Origin: DAIMFL01 sp964372215
GTDB lineage: Bacteria; Pseudomonadota; Alphaproteobacteria; Dongiales; Dongiaceae
Assembly: GCA_964372215.1 (NCBI GenBank)
Contig: CAYJQC010000002.1
Coordinates: forward strand, 124,001-188,000
DNA length: 64,000 bases
Direction: 5' to 3'
Within the stretch, counting starts at the first letter, position 1. Every line of letters starts with the position of its first letter. The position numbers and the translations under genes are program-made. The notes beneath the pieces were generated by a model. The model did no database searches. It was not told the origin of the DNA and worked only from the letters and a program-made list of their open reading frames with translations. Shown in pieces: positions 25,555-34,027 of the stretch.

Positions 25555-27045
25555 TCAGCCGGCGCGGCGCAGGCCGTTCTGGGCGGCGGCCGGCGCCTCG
25601 TTGAGCGGCAGATCGAGGCGGAAGCAGGTGCCCTCGGCGGTCGAGCGCAGCAGGCGGATGTCGCCGCCATGGGCCCGCATCAGGTCGCGGGCGATGGCGA
25701 GGCCGAGCCCGGTGCCGCCGGCCCGGCCGGTGCCGGCGAACGGCTGGAACAACTTGTCGCGCGCCCGCGGCGCCAGGCCGGGGCCGTTATCGGCGATCTC
25801 GATCACCACCTGCCCGACCCCGTCCGGGCCCCCGGCAGGTTCGAGCCGGACGGCGATGCCGACCTCGGTGGCGCCGGCCTCGACGGCGTTCTGCCCGAGA
25901 TTCTGCAGCACCCGAAACAGCTGGTCGCGGTCGGCATCGATGACGATGTCGCCGCCTTCGGCGATCTGCCAGGCGACGGCGCCGTTGACCCGCGCCGGCA
26001 GCCCGGCGCCGACCTCGTCCACCAGGGGACCCAGGGCGAAACGGCTGCGTGCCAGGCGCGGCGGACCCTCGCGGGTGAAGTCGAGGGTGCGGCTGCACAG
26101 ATCGACGGCGCGGTCGATGGCGGCGAGCAGGGCCGGCGTCGCCCGCTTGACCTCGGGGTCGCCGCTCGCCACCAGGCGGTCGGAAACCAGCCGCGCGGTC
26201 GCCAGGATGTTGCGCAGATCGTGGCTGATCTTGGTGACAGCGGAACCCAGAGCCGCGAGGTGAGTCTTCTGGTGCAGGGCGGCGCGCAGGCCGCCCTGCA
26301 TCTCGGCCAGCTCGCGCTCGGCGACGCCGATCTCGTCGCGCCGGTCGCTCGGCGCGATCAGCCGCGAGGCGTCCTCGGGGTTCTCGCGAAACGCCATCAT
26401 GCTGTGGGTCATGCGCCGCATCGGCCGCACCATCAGCCATTGCAGGCTGAGATAGACCAGCGCCGCCGTCACCATCGAGATCACCAGCGACAGGCCGAGG
26501 ATGCGCCCGGAATAGTCGACCAGGGCGGCGCGCATCGGGGCCTCGTCGATCACCACCTCGACGATCGCCTGGGGATGTTTCGGGCTCGGCCCGATGACGC
26601 GCAGCACCCGGTTGCCGTGCTGGGCCAGGGTCGCGAAGGCCTCGCCGATCAGCGGAAAGAAGCTCGCCTGCGCCAGGTCGAAACTGCCGTCGATCGGCGG
26701 CACCGGCCCCTCGCCCAGCATCAGCTTGACCCCGTCGGGACGCCGCAGCCCGACCACATAGGCGCCGGCGTGATTGAGCAGCTCGGTCTCCAGCTCCTCG
26801 CTCACCATGTAGTCGGGGGTCGCCTGCAGGGCCAGGATGGCGAGATGGCCGGCGGCCAGCCGCTCCTCGAGATAGCTCAGGCGGAAGCGGCCGGCGGACG
26901 GCGCGTAGATCAGCACTTCCGACAGCATCACGAAGAATACCGTCAGCACCAGGAGGCGGGCCGACAGGCTGTGGACCAGCCCGGGCAGCTTGCCCGGCAG
27001 CATCGAAGGCTGCTGTCCCGGCGGCTTGCGTGGTTCCATGCGCAT
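25555..27045 (-). CDS. sensor histidine kinase, orphan
   Basis: A 496-residue inner-membrane kinase. An N-terminal helix (about 28-50) and a second one (about 183-205) flank a periplasmic sensor. A HAMP-like region (MVRPMRRMTHSMMAF) follows, then the phospho-acceptor motif KISHDLRNILATAR and the ATPase region with N box LGQNAVEAG, G1 IADNGPGLAP and G2 GGTGLGLAIA. No response regulator lies next to it, so its partner is elsewhere. Two ATGs and a GTG are possible starts. 27045 is chosen because an agga site lies 8 bases upstream. Confidence 0.9.
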   Translation of the reverse strand: MRMEPRKPPGQQPSMLPGKLPGLVHSLSARLLVLTVFFVMLSEVLIYAPSAGRFRLSYLEERLAAGHLAILALQATPDYMVSEELETELLNHAGAYVVGLRRPDGVKLMLGEGPVPPIDGSFDLAQASFFPLIGEAFATLAQHGNRVLRVIGPSPKHPQAIVEVVIDEAPMRAALVDYSGRILGLSLVISMVTAALVYLSLQWLMVRPMRRMTHSMMAFRENPEDASRLIAPSDRRDEIGVAERELAEMQGGLRAALHQKTHLAALGSAVTKISHDLRNILATARLVSDRLVASGDPEVKRATPALLAAIDRAVDLCSRTLDFTREGPPRLARSRFALGPLVDEVGAGLPARVNGAVAWQIAEGGDIVIDADRDQLFRVLQNLGQNAVEAGATEVGIAVRLEPAGGPDGVGQVVIEIADNGPGLAPRARDKLFQPFAGTGRAGGTGLGLAIARDLMRAHGGDIRLLRSTAEGTCFRLDLPLNEAPAAAQNGLRRAG

Positions 27046-27084
27046 CACCGGAATCCTAGCACGCTCCGCGGCGGACGCCCGCGC

Positions 27085-28509
27085 TCAGCCGAAGCGGCGC
27101 AGGAAGCGGACGATGGCCTTGGTCCGGCCGCTGAACAGCAGCGGCGTGAAGAAGTTCCCGGCCGCCCGCTTGCCGGCCTCGCCGAGGGTCGGATAGGGCG
27201 CGATCATGCCGGCCATCGCGCCGAGCTTCAGGCGGCTCTGGATCGCCAGGATCCAGGGCTGGATCAGCTCGCCGGCATGGGCGCCGACGATGGTGGCGCC
27301 GAGCACGTGGCCGCGCCGGTCGGCGACAATCTTCACGAAGCCGTCCTCGGCGCGCTCGGTGCGGGCCCGGTCGTTCTCGGCGAAGCCGGCGCGCAGGATG
27401 CGGATCTGGCCGTGGCGGTCCCGCGCCGCCGCCTCGCCCAGTCCGACCTGGGCCAGCTCGGGGTCGGTATAGGTGACCCACGGCACCGCCCGGGTCTCGA
27501 CCTTGGCCGGCAGGCGGAACAGGGCGTTCTTGATGACCACCCCGGCGTGATGCCCGGCCATGTGGGTGAACTGCAGCCCGCCGGTCACGTCGCCGATGGC
27601 GTAGACCCGCCGGTTGCTGGTCTTGAGACGGGCGTCGACCGCGATCCCGCCGCGGCCGTGGGTGATCCCGGCGGCGTCGAGGCCGAGCCCCTCGGTGCCC
27701 GCCTTGCGGCCGGCGGCGACCAGCAGATGGCTGCCGTCGACCGTCTGCTGGGCGCCGTTCGCCTCGACGATCAGCCGGATGCCGGCGCCGCCGGCCTCGG
27801 CCCGCACCACCTTGGCGCCCTCCAGCAGCGCGACGCCCTCGGCGCGCAGGCGCTGGCGCACCACGTCGACCGCCTCGGGATCGTCCTTCGGCATTATCGC
27901 CTGCATCTCCACCACGGTGACCGCCGCGCCCAGGCGGCGGAAGGCCTGGGCCAGTTCGCAGCCGATCGGGCCGCCGCCCATGACCAGCAGATGGGCCGGC
28001 AGGGCGGTGAGATCGAACACCGTCTCGTTGGTCAGGAACGGCACCGCGTCGAGACCGGGCACCGGCGGTACCAGGGCGCGCGCGCCGGTGGCGACGACGA
28101 AGCGGCGGGCGCGGATGGTGGCGTCGCCGGCGATCACCGTGCCGGGCCCGGTGAAGCGCGCGCGCGCGGCGATCACCCGCACCCCGAGGCCCTCGTAGCG
28201 CTCCACCGAATCGGTCGGCGCGATCGCCGCGATGACGCCGTGGACGTGATCGTGGACGCGGGCGAAATCGACCTTGGGCTCGCCGGCGTCGACGCCGAAT
28301 CGCGGCGCCCGGCGGATCGCCGCCGCGGCATGGGCGGCGGCGATCAACGCCTTGGACGGCACGCAACCGGTGTTGAGGCAATCGCCGCCCATGCGGTCGG
28401 CCTCGATCAGCACCGTCTCGGCGCCGAGCTGGCTGGCGCCGGCGGCGACCAGCAGCCCGGCCGAGCCGGCGCCGATCACGCAGATGTCGGGTGCGAGGGT
28501 GGTGCTCAT
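27085..28509 (-). CDS. MerA-like FAD-dependent disulfide oxidoreductase
   Basis: A 474-residue class I pyridine-nucleotide disulfide oxidoreductase: FAD motif VIGAGSAGLL, redox pair Cys44 and Cys49 in GGDCLNTGCVPSK, NAD(P) motif MGGGPIGCELAQAF and the dimer interface domain at the end. It lacks the N-terminal heavy-metal domain and the C-terminal Cys pair of true mercuric reductase. The active-site base region reads YPTLGEAGK where lipoamide dehydrogenases have H-P-T-x-S-E, so the catalytic His is replaced by Tyr. This subgroup often sits beside a VTT/TVP38 membrane protein, as it does here (16 bases apart). The substrate is unknown. Confidence 0.85.
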   Translation of the reverse strand: MSTTLAPDICVIGAGSAGLLVAAGASQLGAETVLIEADRMGGDCLNTGCVPSKALIAAAHAAAAIRRAPRFGVDAGEPKVDFARVHDHVHGVIAAIAPTDSVERYEGLGVRVIAARARFTGPGTVIAGDATIRARRFVVATGARALVPPVPGLDAVPFLTNETVFDLTALPAHLLVMGGGPIGCELAQAFRRLGAAVTVVEMQAIMPKDDPEAVDVVRQRLRAEGVALLEGAKVVRAEAGGAGIRLIVEANGAQQTVDGSHLLVAAGRKAGTEGLGLDAAGITHGRGGIAVDARLKTSNRRVYAIGDVTGGLQFTHMAGHHAGVVIKNALFRLPAKVETRAVPWVTYTDPELAQVGLGEAAARDRHGQIRILRAGFAENDRARTERAEDGFVKIVADRRGHVLGATIVGAHAGELIQPWILAIQSRLKLGAMAGMIAPYPTLGEAGKRAAGNFFTPLLFSGRTKAIVRFLRRFG

Positions 28510-28525
28510 GGCCGGGCGGGCTTCC

Positions 28526-29260
28526 TCAGGCGTCGCCGCGGCGACGGGCGAATCTCTTGTAGGCGACCGGGACCAGCGCCAGCAAGGCGAGGCCGATCAC
28601 GGCGGCGATGAAGGTCGGGCTCAGCACGTCCTTGACGCCGACATCCGCGCCGGCCTCGAACAGCTCGCCGAGCCCGGCGCCGGCCAGGGCGTAGACGAAG
28701 GTGCCGGGGATGATGCCGAACGCGGTTGCGACTACGTAGGTCCTGAGCTTCACGCCGAGGAAGGCCGGCACCAGGTTGACCACGAAGAACGGAAACAGCG
28801 GCACCAGGCGCAGCACCAGGAGATAGCTGAGCTCGTTCTCCGCAAAGCCCTTCTCCAGACGCTGCAGCCACGGGCCGGCGCGCGCCCGCAAGGGGTCGCC
28901 GAGGGCGCTGCGCGCCGCCAGGAACAAGGCGACGGCGCCGATCGTCGCCGCCACCACGGTGGCGGCGCAGCCGACGAACTGGCCGAACATGAAGCCGCCG
29001 GCGATGGTCAGCACCGCGCCGCCGGGCACCGAGACCGCGATCGCCACGGCATAGATCGTCATGTAGGCGAGCAGGACCAGCACATAGTGGTCGGCGACCT
29101 GGGCGGTCAGCCATAGCCGGTGGCGGCGCAACAGGTCGAGGTCGAACCAGTCCTGCAGCCCGAAGGCGAAGAAGGCGACCAGCCCGGCCGCGAGCAGCGC
29201 CAGCGGCAGGAACCGCCGCGCGCGGAATGGGGTACTGGCACCCCTGGTGCTGCCGGTCAT
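28526..29260 (-). CDS. TVP38/TMEM64 (VTT domain) membrane protein
   Basis: A 244-residue inner-membrane protein with about six helices and the VTT (DedA-like SNARE-associated) domain: VPGGAVLTIAGGFMFGQFVG and, further on, LVLRLVPLFPFFVVNLVPAFLGV with the conserved Arg and Pro, then GIIPGTFVYALAGAGLG. DedA/VTT relatives are lipid scramblases or flippases; the role here is not known. It is probably the first gene of an operon with the MerA-like flavoprotein. Confidence 0.9.
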   Translation of the reverse strand: MTGSTRGASTPFRARRFLPLALLAAGLVAFFAFGLQDWFDLDLLRRHRLWLTAQVADHYVLVLLAYMTIYAVAIAVSVPGGAVLTIAGGFMFGQFVGCAATVVAATIGAVALFLAARSALGDPLRARAGPWLQRLEKGFAENELSYLLVLRLVPLFPFFVVNLVPAFLGVKLRTYVVATAFGIIPGTFVYALAGAGLGELFEAGADVGVKDVLSPTFIAAVIGLALLALVPVAYKRFARRRGDA

Positions 29261-29610
29261 CGCGGTGTCCCCGCTGGAAGGCTGAGATGCTGCCGGTCCG
29301 TCGACCGGACCATCGAACGACCGCCCGCCCCGCCGGGACGCCGATCCGGAGTATCTTCCATGGTTTCGTTACTTAGCATCGCAAACCGGCGGCAACCATT
29401 CACCAAGCGGTGAGACCCGCGCGAGGCGCAGGCTCGGCCGGTCCGGTCGTTCGCCCGGCATAACAAGGGCTTGCGCGTCCCGGCCCGGCACGGTGGCGGG
29501 CCGGCCACGTTGACTCGCCGCGGCCAAGCCCTTATACAGCGTCGGCCATTCGCCCGGCCCCGCGAAAACCGGCCCGGGCAGCGAATTTCCGACGAACTGG
29601 AGAATGTATC
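29261..29610. other. divergent intergenic region between VTT gene and rpmH
   Basis: 350 bases with no gene supported. It carries the strong rpmH promoter listed separately. The left half should hold the VTT promoter. A short imperfect palindrome (ttcaccaagcggtga near 29397) is the only other structure noticed. No DnaA-box cluster is seen, so it does not look like an origin. Confidence 0.5.
29510..29538 (+). promoter_or_regulatory. sigma70 promoter of rpmH operon
   Basis: TTGACT (29510-29515) and TATACA (29533-29538) with a 17-base spacer, matching five and four of six consensus positions. It sits about 73 bases before the rpmH start and points rightward. It is the best sigma70-type promoter seen in the window, fitting a ribosomal protein gene. 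Confidence 0.75.
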
Positions 29611-29745
29611 GTGAAGCGCACCTATCAGCCGAGTGTGCTCGTCCGCAAGCGCCGCCACGGCTTCCGCTCGCGGATGGCGACGGCGGCCGGCCGCCAGGTC
29701 ATCAATCGCCGCCGCGCCAAGGGCCGCAAGCGGCTGTCCGCCTGA
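29611..29745 (+). CDS. rpmH: 50S ribosomal protein L34
   Basis: A 44-residue, very basic protein: VKRTYQPSVLVRKRRHGFRS then RVINRRRAKGRKRLSA-like ending, the universal L34 pattern. The start is a GTG preceded by ggaga at about 8 bases. L34 sits in the 50S exit-tunnel region. It opens the conserved rpmH-rnpA-yidD-yidC order. Confidence 0.96.
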   Translation: MKRTYQPSVLVRKRRHGFRSRMATAAGRQVINRRRAKGRKRLSA

Positions 29746-29792
29746 GCCCAGGCGGCGCGGCGACCAGCCCCGGCCCGGTCCGGCGCAGTCCC

Positions 29793-30179
29793 GTGGCCGC
29801 ACTCGAGCGCCTCAAGCGACGGCCCGAATTCCTGCGGGTCGCCGCCACAAGGCGCAAGTGGGTGGCTCCCGGCCTGATCCTGCAGGCGCGCCGGCGTTCG
29901 GCCGAAGCGGCGAACGACGCCGCCGAGGCGCCGCCCCGGATCGGGTTCACGGTGAGCCGCAAGGTCGGCAACTCGGTGGCGCGCAACCGCGCCCGCCGGC
30001 GCCTGCGCGCCGCGGCCGAGGCGGTGATGCCGGGGCACGCCGCCGCCGGCGAGGACTATGTGTTGATCGGCCGGGCCGGCACCCTGACCCGGCCGTTCGC
30101 CGACCTGCTGGCGGACCTCGTCGCCGGACTCCGGCGTCTCGGGGCCTATCGGGACGGCGCAGAGGAGAGCAAGAGATGA
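29793..30179 (+). CDS. rnpA: ribonuclease P protein component
   Basis: A 128-residue basic protein that binds the RNase P RNA and helps it cut tRNA 5' leaders. The signature is RIGFTVSRKVGNSVARNRARRRLR, containing the RNR motif, preceded by LKRRPEFLRVA. The start is taken as the GTG at 29793; the frame is open further up to about 29742 where a CTG overlaps the rpmH stop, so the true start is not certain. The stop overlaps the yidD start (ATGA). Confidence 0.93.
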   Translation: MAALERLKRRPEFLRVAATRRKWVAPGLILQARRRSAEAANDAAEAPPRIGFTVSRKVGNSVARNRARRRLRAAAEAVMPGHAAAGEDYVLIGRAGTLTRPFADLLADLVAGLRRLGAYRDGAEESKR

Positions 30180-30481
30180 CGCCTGTGGGCGGCATCGCCA
30201 TCGGCCTCATCCGGATCTACCAGTGGGTGATCTCGCCGCTGTTCCCGAAGAGCTGCCGGTTCGCGCCGAGCTGTTCGGAATACGCGGCCGAGGCGATCCG
30301 GCGCCATGGCATGCTGTCCGGCGGCTGGCTCGGCCTGCGACGCATCCTGCGCTGCCATCCCTGGGGCGGCGACGGCTACGACCCGGTGCCCGACCGAGCC
30401 TGGCGGGCGAAACATTGCCATCATGATCACGCCGACCAGCCGCGCGTGGCTGGCGCAACCCCATCCCACCCCACTCGATAG
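30176..30481 (+). CDS. yidD: membrane protein insertion efficiency factor YidD
   Basis: A 101-residue protein with the YidD core: GLIRIYQWVISPLFPKSCRF, PSCSEYAAEAIRRHG and RCHPWGGDGYDPVP. It has an N-terminal amphipathic helix and several conserved Cys and aromatic residues. YidD helps YidC insert inner-membrane proteins. The ATG overlaps the rnpA stop, with aggagag upstream. The His-rich tail after residue 80 is a variable extension. Confidence 0.94.
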   Translation: MTPVGGIAIGLIRIYQWVISPLFPKSCRFAPSCSEYAAEAIRRHGMLSGGWLGLRRILRCHPWGGDGYDPVPDRAWRAKHCHHDHADQPRVAGATPSHPTR

Positions 30482-30538
30482 GCGAACGCCTGGCGGCCAG
30501 CGCCGCAGCCGGCGAACGGATCGACCGAGAAGCGATCA

Positions 30539-32305
30539 ATGGAACAACGCAACATCATCATCGCCGCCGTGCTCATGGGGCTGATCCTGATCGGCTATCC
30601 CTTCCTGCTGAAGCTGGTCGGCCACGACCTCAACCCGCCGCAACAGACCGTTGAGCAGCCGGGCGCGCCGGCGCCGGGCGCGCCGGCACCCACCGCCGGC
30701 ACCGATGGCGGGACTGCCGCGCCGGCGCTGGCGACGGTCGCCCCGACTTTCGCCGACCGCGCGACGGCGCTCGCCGGCTCGGCGCGGGTGACGATCGACT
30801 CGCCGCGGCTCGCGGGCTCGATCAGCCTGACCGGCGCGCGGGTCGACGACCTCGTGCTCACCGGCTATCGCGAGACCGTCGACAAGGGCAGCCCCAACAT
30901 CGTGCTGCTGTCGCCGAGCGGCACCGAGCACGCCTACTACGCCAATTTCGGCTGGTTGGCGGGCCAGGGGATCGCGGTGCCCGGACCGGAGACGGTGTGG
31001 CAGGCGGACGGCGATACCTTGGCGCCAGACCATCCGGTGACGCTGTCCTGGGACAACGGCCAGGGCCTGGTCTTCAGCCAGGCTTTCGCCATCGACCAGG
31101 ATTTCCTGCTGACCGTCGATCAGAAGGTCGAGAACGGCGGCGACCAGTCGGTCGAACTGTTCCCGTTCGGCGCGATATCGCGCACCGGAACGCCCAAGAC
31201 CCTCGGCTACTACATTCTGCATGAGGGACTGATCGGCGTTCTGGGGGGCACGCTCAAGGAGAGCAAGTACAGTTCAGTCAAGGACGACGGTGCCGAGAGC
31301 TTCCAGAGCACCGGAGGATGGCTTGGCATCACCGACAAGTACTGGCTGGTGGCACTGGTGCCGGATCAAGGCACGGCGATCGACGCACGCTTTGCCCATA
31401 CGCTGCACGAGCAGACCGACATCTACCAGGCCGACTACCGCGCCGCCGCCGCGACCCTTGCCCCCGGCGCCAGCATCCAATCCGAGAACCGGCTGTTCGC
31501 CGGCGCCAAGGAGGTGAGAGTCCTGTCGCGCTACGGCGATACGCTGGGCGTTCCGCTGTTCGACCGTGCCGTCGATTTCGGCTGGTTCTGGTTCCTGACC
31601 AAGCCGATCTTCTACATGCTCGACTACATCTTCGCGGTGATCGGGAATTTCGGCGTCTCGATCCTGGTGCTGACCGTCATCATCAAGGGGGTCCTGTTCC
31701 CGCTCGCCAACAAGTCGTACCGGGCGATGAACCGGATGAAGCTGTTGACCCCGGAGATGACCAAGCTGCGCGAGCGCTTCAAGGACGACAAGGCGCGACT
31801 CAACCAGGAGATGATGGCGCTCTACAAGCGCGAGAAGGTGAACCCGGCCGCCGGCTGCCTGCCGATCCTGGTGCAGATCCCGATCTTCTTCGCGCTCTAC
31901 AAGGTGCTGTTCGTCACCATCGAGATGCGCCACGCGCCGTTCTTCGGCTGGATCCACGACCTGTCGGCGCCGGACCCGACCTCGATCCTCAACCTGTTCG
32001 GGCTGCTGCCCTATACCGTGTCCGGCATGCTCGACTCGCTGCCGCAGATAGCGCACGGCCCGCTGCAGATCCTCGGCATCGGCGTCTGGCCGATCGTCAT
32101 GGGCATCACCATGTGGCTGCAGCAGAAGCTCAACCCGGCGCCGCCCGATCCGGTGCAGGCGCGCATCATGATGATGCTGCCGATCGTCTTCACCTTCATG
32201 CTCGGCCATTTCGCCGCCGGCCTGGTGATCTACTGGGCCTGGAACAACACGCTCTCGATCACCCAGCAGCGGCTGATCATGTGGCGCATGAAAAGAAAGC
32301 CGTGA
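30539..32305 (+). CDS. yidC: membrane protein insertase YidC
   Basis: A 588-residue polytopic insertase. The first helix (about 4-24) is followed by a Pro/Ala-rich linker and the large periplasmic P1 domain (about 60-340). The conserved insertase core then spans about 350-575, with five membrane helices in all. The core shows FLTKPIFYMLDYIF, the NKSYRAMNRMK loop, KVNPAAGCLPILVQIPIFFALYKV and the hydrophilic-groove Arg in GVLFPLANKSYR-like context. It inserts proteins alone or with Sec. The size and layout are those of gram-negative YidC. Confidence 0.97.
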   Translation: MEQRNIIIAAVLMGLILIGYPFLLKLVGHDLNPPQQTVEQPGAPAPGAPAPTAGTDGGTAAPALATVAPTFADRATALAGSARVTIDSPRLAGSISLTGARVDDLVLTGYRETVDKGSPNIVLLSPSGTEHAYYANFGWLAGQGIAVPGPETVWQADGDTLAPDHPVTLSWDNGQGLVFSQAFAIDQDFLLTVDQKVENGGDQSVELFPFGAISRTGTPKTLGYYILHEGLIGVLGGTLKESKYSSVKDDGAESFQSTGGWLGITDKYWLVALVPDQGTAIDARFAHTLHEQTDIYQADYRAAAATLAPGASIQSENRLFAGAKEVRVLSRYGDTLGVPLFDRAVDFGWFWFLTKPIFYMLDYIFAVIGNFGVSILVLTVIIKGVLFPLANKSYRAMNRMKLLTPEMTKLRERFKDDKARLNQEMMALYKREKVNPAAGCLPILVQIPIFFALYKVLFVTIEMRHAPFFGWIHDLSAPDPTSILNLFGLLPYTVSGMLDSLPQIAHGPLQILGIGVWPIVMGITMWLQQKLNPAPPDPVQARIMMMLPIVFTFMLGHFAAGLVIYWAWNNTLSITQQRLIMWRMKRKP

Positions 32306-32336
32306 GACGGGCAGTGCCCGGGGCGGGACGCTGAGC

Positions 32337-33017
32337 GTGGCCGAGGCGCCGGCCGCCGCACCGCCCGATCCCGACGCCGCGCCGAGCGCCGAGCAGATCG
32401 CGGCGGGCAACCGGCTGTTCGCCCAGGACTGCCGCTTCGTCGCCGGGGCGACCAGCCTGGCGGCGCTGCCGCCGGCCGGCCTGCCCGAGATCGCCTTCGC
32501 CGGCCGCTCCAATGTCGGCAAGTCGAGCCTGATCAACGCGCTCATCGGCCGCCGGACCCTGGTCCGCACCTCCTCGAAGCCGGGCTCGACCCGGCAGATC
32601 AACTTCTTCGAGCTGGGCGGACGGCTGACGCTGGTCGACCTGCCGGGCTATGGCTACGCCAAGGTGGGCAAGAGCGAAGTGCAGGCCTGGACCGAGCTGA
32701 CGCACCAGTACCTGAAGGGTCGCCCGACCCTGCGCCGGCTCTGCCTGCTGATCGACGGCCGGCACGGGCTGAAGCCCGCCGACGAGGAGGTCATGACGCT
32801 GATCGACCGCGCCGCCGTGGTGTTCCAGGTGCTGCTGACCAAATGCGACAAGGCCGGACCCGCCGCCGACCGGCTGGCGGCGGCGACCGCCGGCGCCATC
32901 GCCAAGCATCCGGCGGCGCACCCGGTGGTGCGCATGACCAGCGCCGAAAGCGGCCTCGGGATCGAGGCCTTGCGAGCGGGCCTGGCCGCGCTGGTCCCCT
33001 CCGACCCATTGGGCTAA
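32337..33017 (+). CDS. engB: ribosome biogenesis GTPase EngB/YihA
   Basis: A 226-residue TrmE-Era-type GTPase needed for 50S assembly. G1 is FAGRSNVGKSSLIN, G2 the SKPGSTRQINFF stretch, G3 VDLPGYGYAKV, G4 TKCDK and G5 MTSAES. The start is GTG, 31 bases after yidC. The N-terminal 30 residues are Ala/Pro-rich and longer than in E. coli. Confidence 0.96.
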   Translation: MAEAPAAAPPDPDAAPSAEQIAAGNRLFAQDCRFVAGATSLAALPPAGLPEIAFAGRSNVGKSSLINALIGRRTLVRTSSKPGSTRQINFFELGGRLTLVDLPGYGYAKVGKSEVQAWTELTHQYLKGRPTLRRLCLLIDGRHGLKPADEEVMTLIDRAAVVFQVLLTKCDKAGPAADRLAAATAGAIAKHPAAHPVVRMTSAESGLGIEALRAGLAALVPSDPLG

Positions 33018-33030
33018 GGTCGCCGTCGCC

Positions 33031-33918
33031 ATGACCCAGACCAATTTCGGCGAAACCAAGCACTGGCTGCGCACCGCGCGAACACTCACCGAAGCGCTGC
33101 CCTACATGCAGCGCTACGCCGGCAAGACCTTCGTCATCAAGTATGGCGGCCACGCCATGGTGAACCCCGAGCTGGCCGACGTGTTCGCCCGCGACATCGT
33201 GCTGTTGAAGCAGGTCGGCATCAATCCGGTGGTGGTCCATGGCGGCGGGCCGCAGATCGCCCAGATGCTCGACCGGCTGCAGATCACCAGCAGCTTCGTC
33301 GACGGGCTGCGGGTCACCGACCGTCAGACCATGGAGGTGGTCGAGATGGTGCTGGCCGGCATGATCAACAAGCAGATCGTCTCGGCGATCAATGCCGCCG
33401 GCGGCAGCGCCGTGGGCCTTTCCGGCAAGGATGGCGGCCTGTTGCGCGCCCGCAAGGTGACGAGCCCGAAGGGCGATCTCGGGTTCGTCGGCGATCCCGA
33501 ACGGGTCAATCCGCAGGTGCTGAAGGCGCTCGAGAGCGCCGGCATCGTGCCGGTGATCGCGCCGATCGGCTATGGTGAGAACGGCGAGACCTTCAACATC
33601 AACGCCGATACCGCCGCCGGGGCGATCGCCGCGGCGGTCGCGGCGGCGCGCCTGCTCATGCTCACCGATGTCATGGGCGTGCTCGACAAGGACAAGCAGC
33701 TGGTGCCCGCGCTCAGCCTCGAGGACGTGCGCCGGCTGATGGAGGACGGCACCATCTCGGGCGGCATGATCCCGAAGCTCGAGACCTGCGTCGCGGCGGT
33801 CGAAGGCGGAGTCGAGGCCGCGGTCATCCTCGACGGGCGGGTGCCGCACGCGCTGCTGCTGGAGATCTTCACCCGCCACGGCGTCGGCACGCTGGTCAGC
33901 CAGGACGGCGTCGACTAG
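33031..33918 (+). CDS. argB: acetylglutamate kinase
   Basis: A 295-residue amino-acid kinase catalysing the second step of arginine synthesis (phosphorylation of N-acetylglutamate by ATP). Motifs include VIKYGGHAMVNPELA, VVVHGGGPQIAQML, GLSGKDGGLLRARK, NINADTAAGAIAAA and the GGMIPKLETCVAAVEGGV phosphate region. The length and the long N-terminal helix (SKHWLRTARTLTEALPYMQ-like) match arginine-inhibited hexameric enzymes, so feedback control is likely. It lies 13 bases after engB. Confidence 0.97.
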   Translation: MTQTNFGETKHWLRTARTLTEALPYMQRYAGKTFVIKYGGHAMVNPELADVFARDIVLLKQVGINPVVVHGGGPQIAQMLDRLQITSSFVDGLRVTDRQTMEVVEMVLAGMINKQIVSAINAAGGSAVGLSGKDGGLLRARKVTSPKGDLGFVGDPERVNPQVLKALESAGIVPVIAPIGYGENGETFNINADTAAGAIAAAVAAARLLMLTDVMGVLDKDKQLVPALSLEDVRRLMEDGTISGGMIPKLETCVAAVEGGVEAAVILDGRVPHALLLEIFTRHGVGTLVSQDGVD

Positions 33919-33927
33919 CTCCGGAAC

Positions 33928-33952
33928 GTCTCGGATCGAGTCGATCCGAGAC
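33928..33952. repeat. 25-base palindrome after argB (family D)
   Basis: gtctcggatcgagtcgatccgagac is a near-perfect palindrome right after the argB stop. It can form a 12-bp stem and may act as a transcript end, but no T-tract follows. A closely related sequence lies at 58155-58179. Confidence 0.75.
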
Positions 33953-34027
33953 CCGATTCCCGGCTATCCCGACTGACGCAAGGCCTGGCGCCGGATTCGC
34001 GCGGCTTGGGTGCGGTCCGAACGCGAC

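Noticed and set aside
29261..29610. A replication origin near rpmH-rnpA
   Set aside because: In some bacteria oriC/dnaA lies by rpmH, but there is no dnaA gene or DnaA-box cluster here, and alphaproteobacterial origins usually lie elsewhere.
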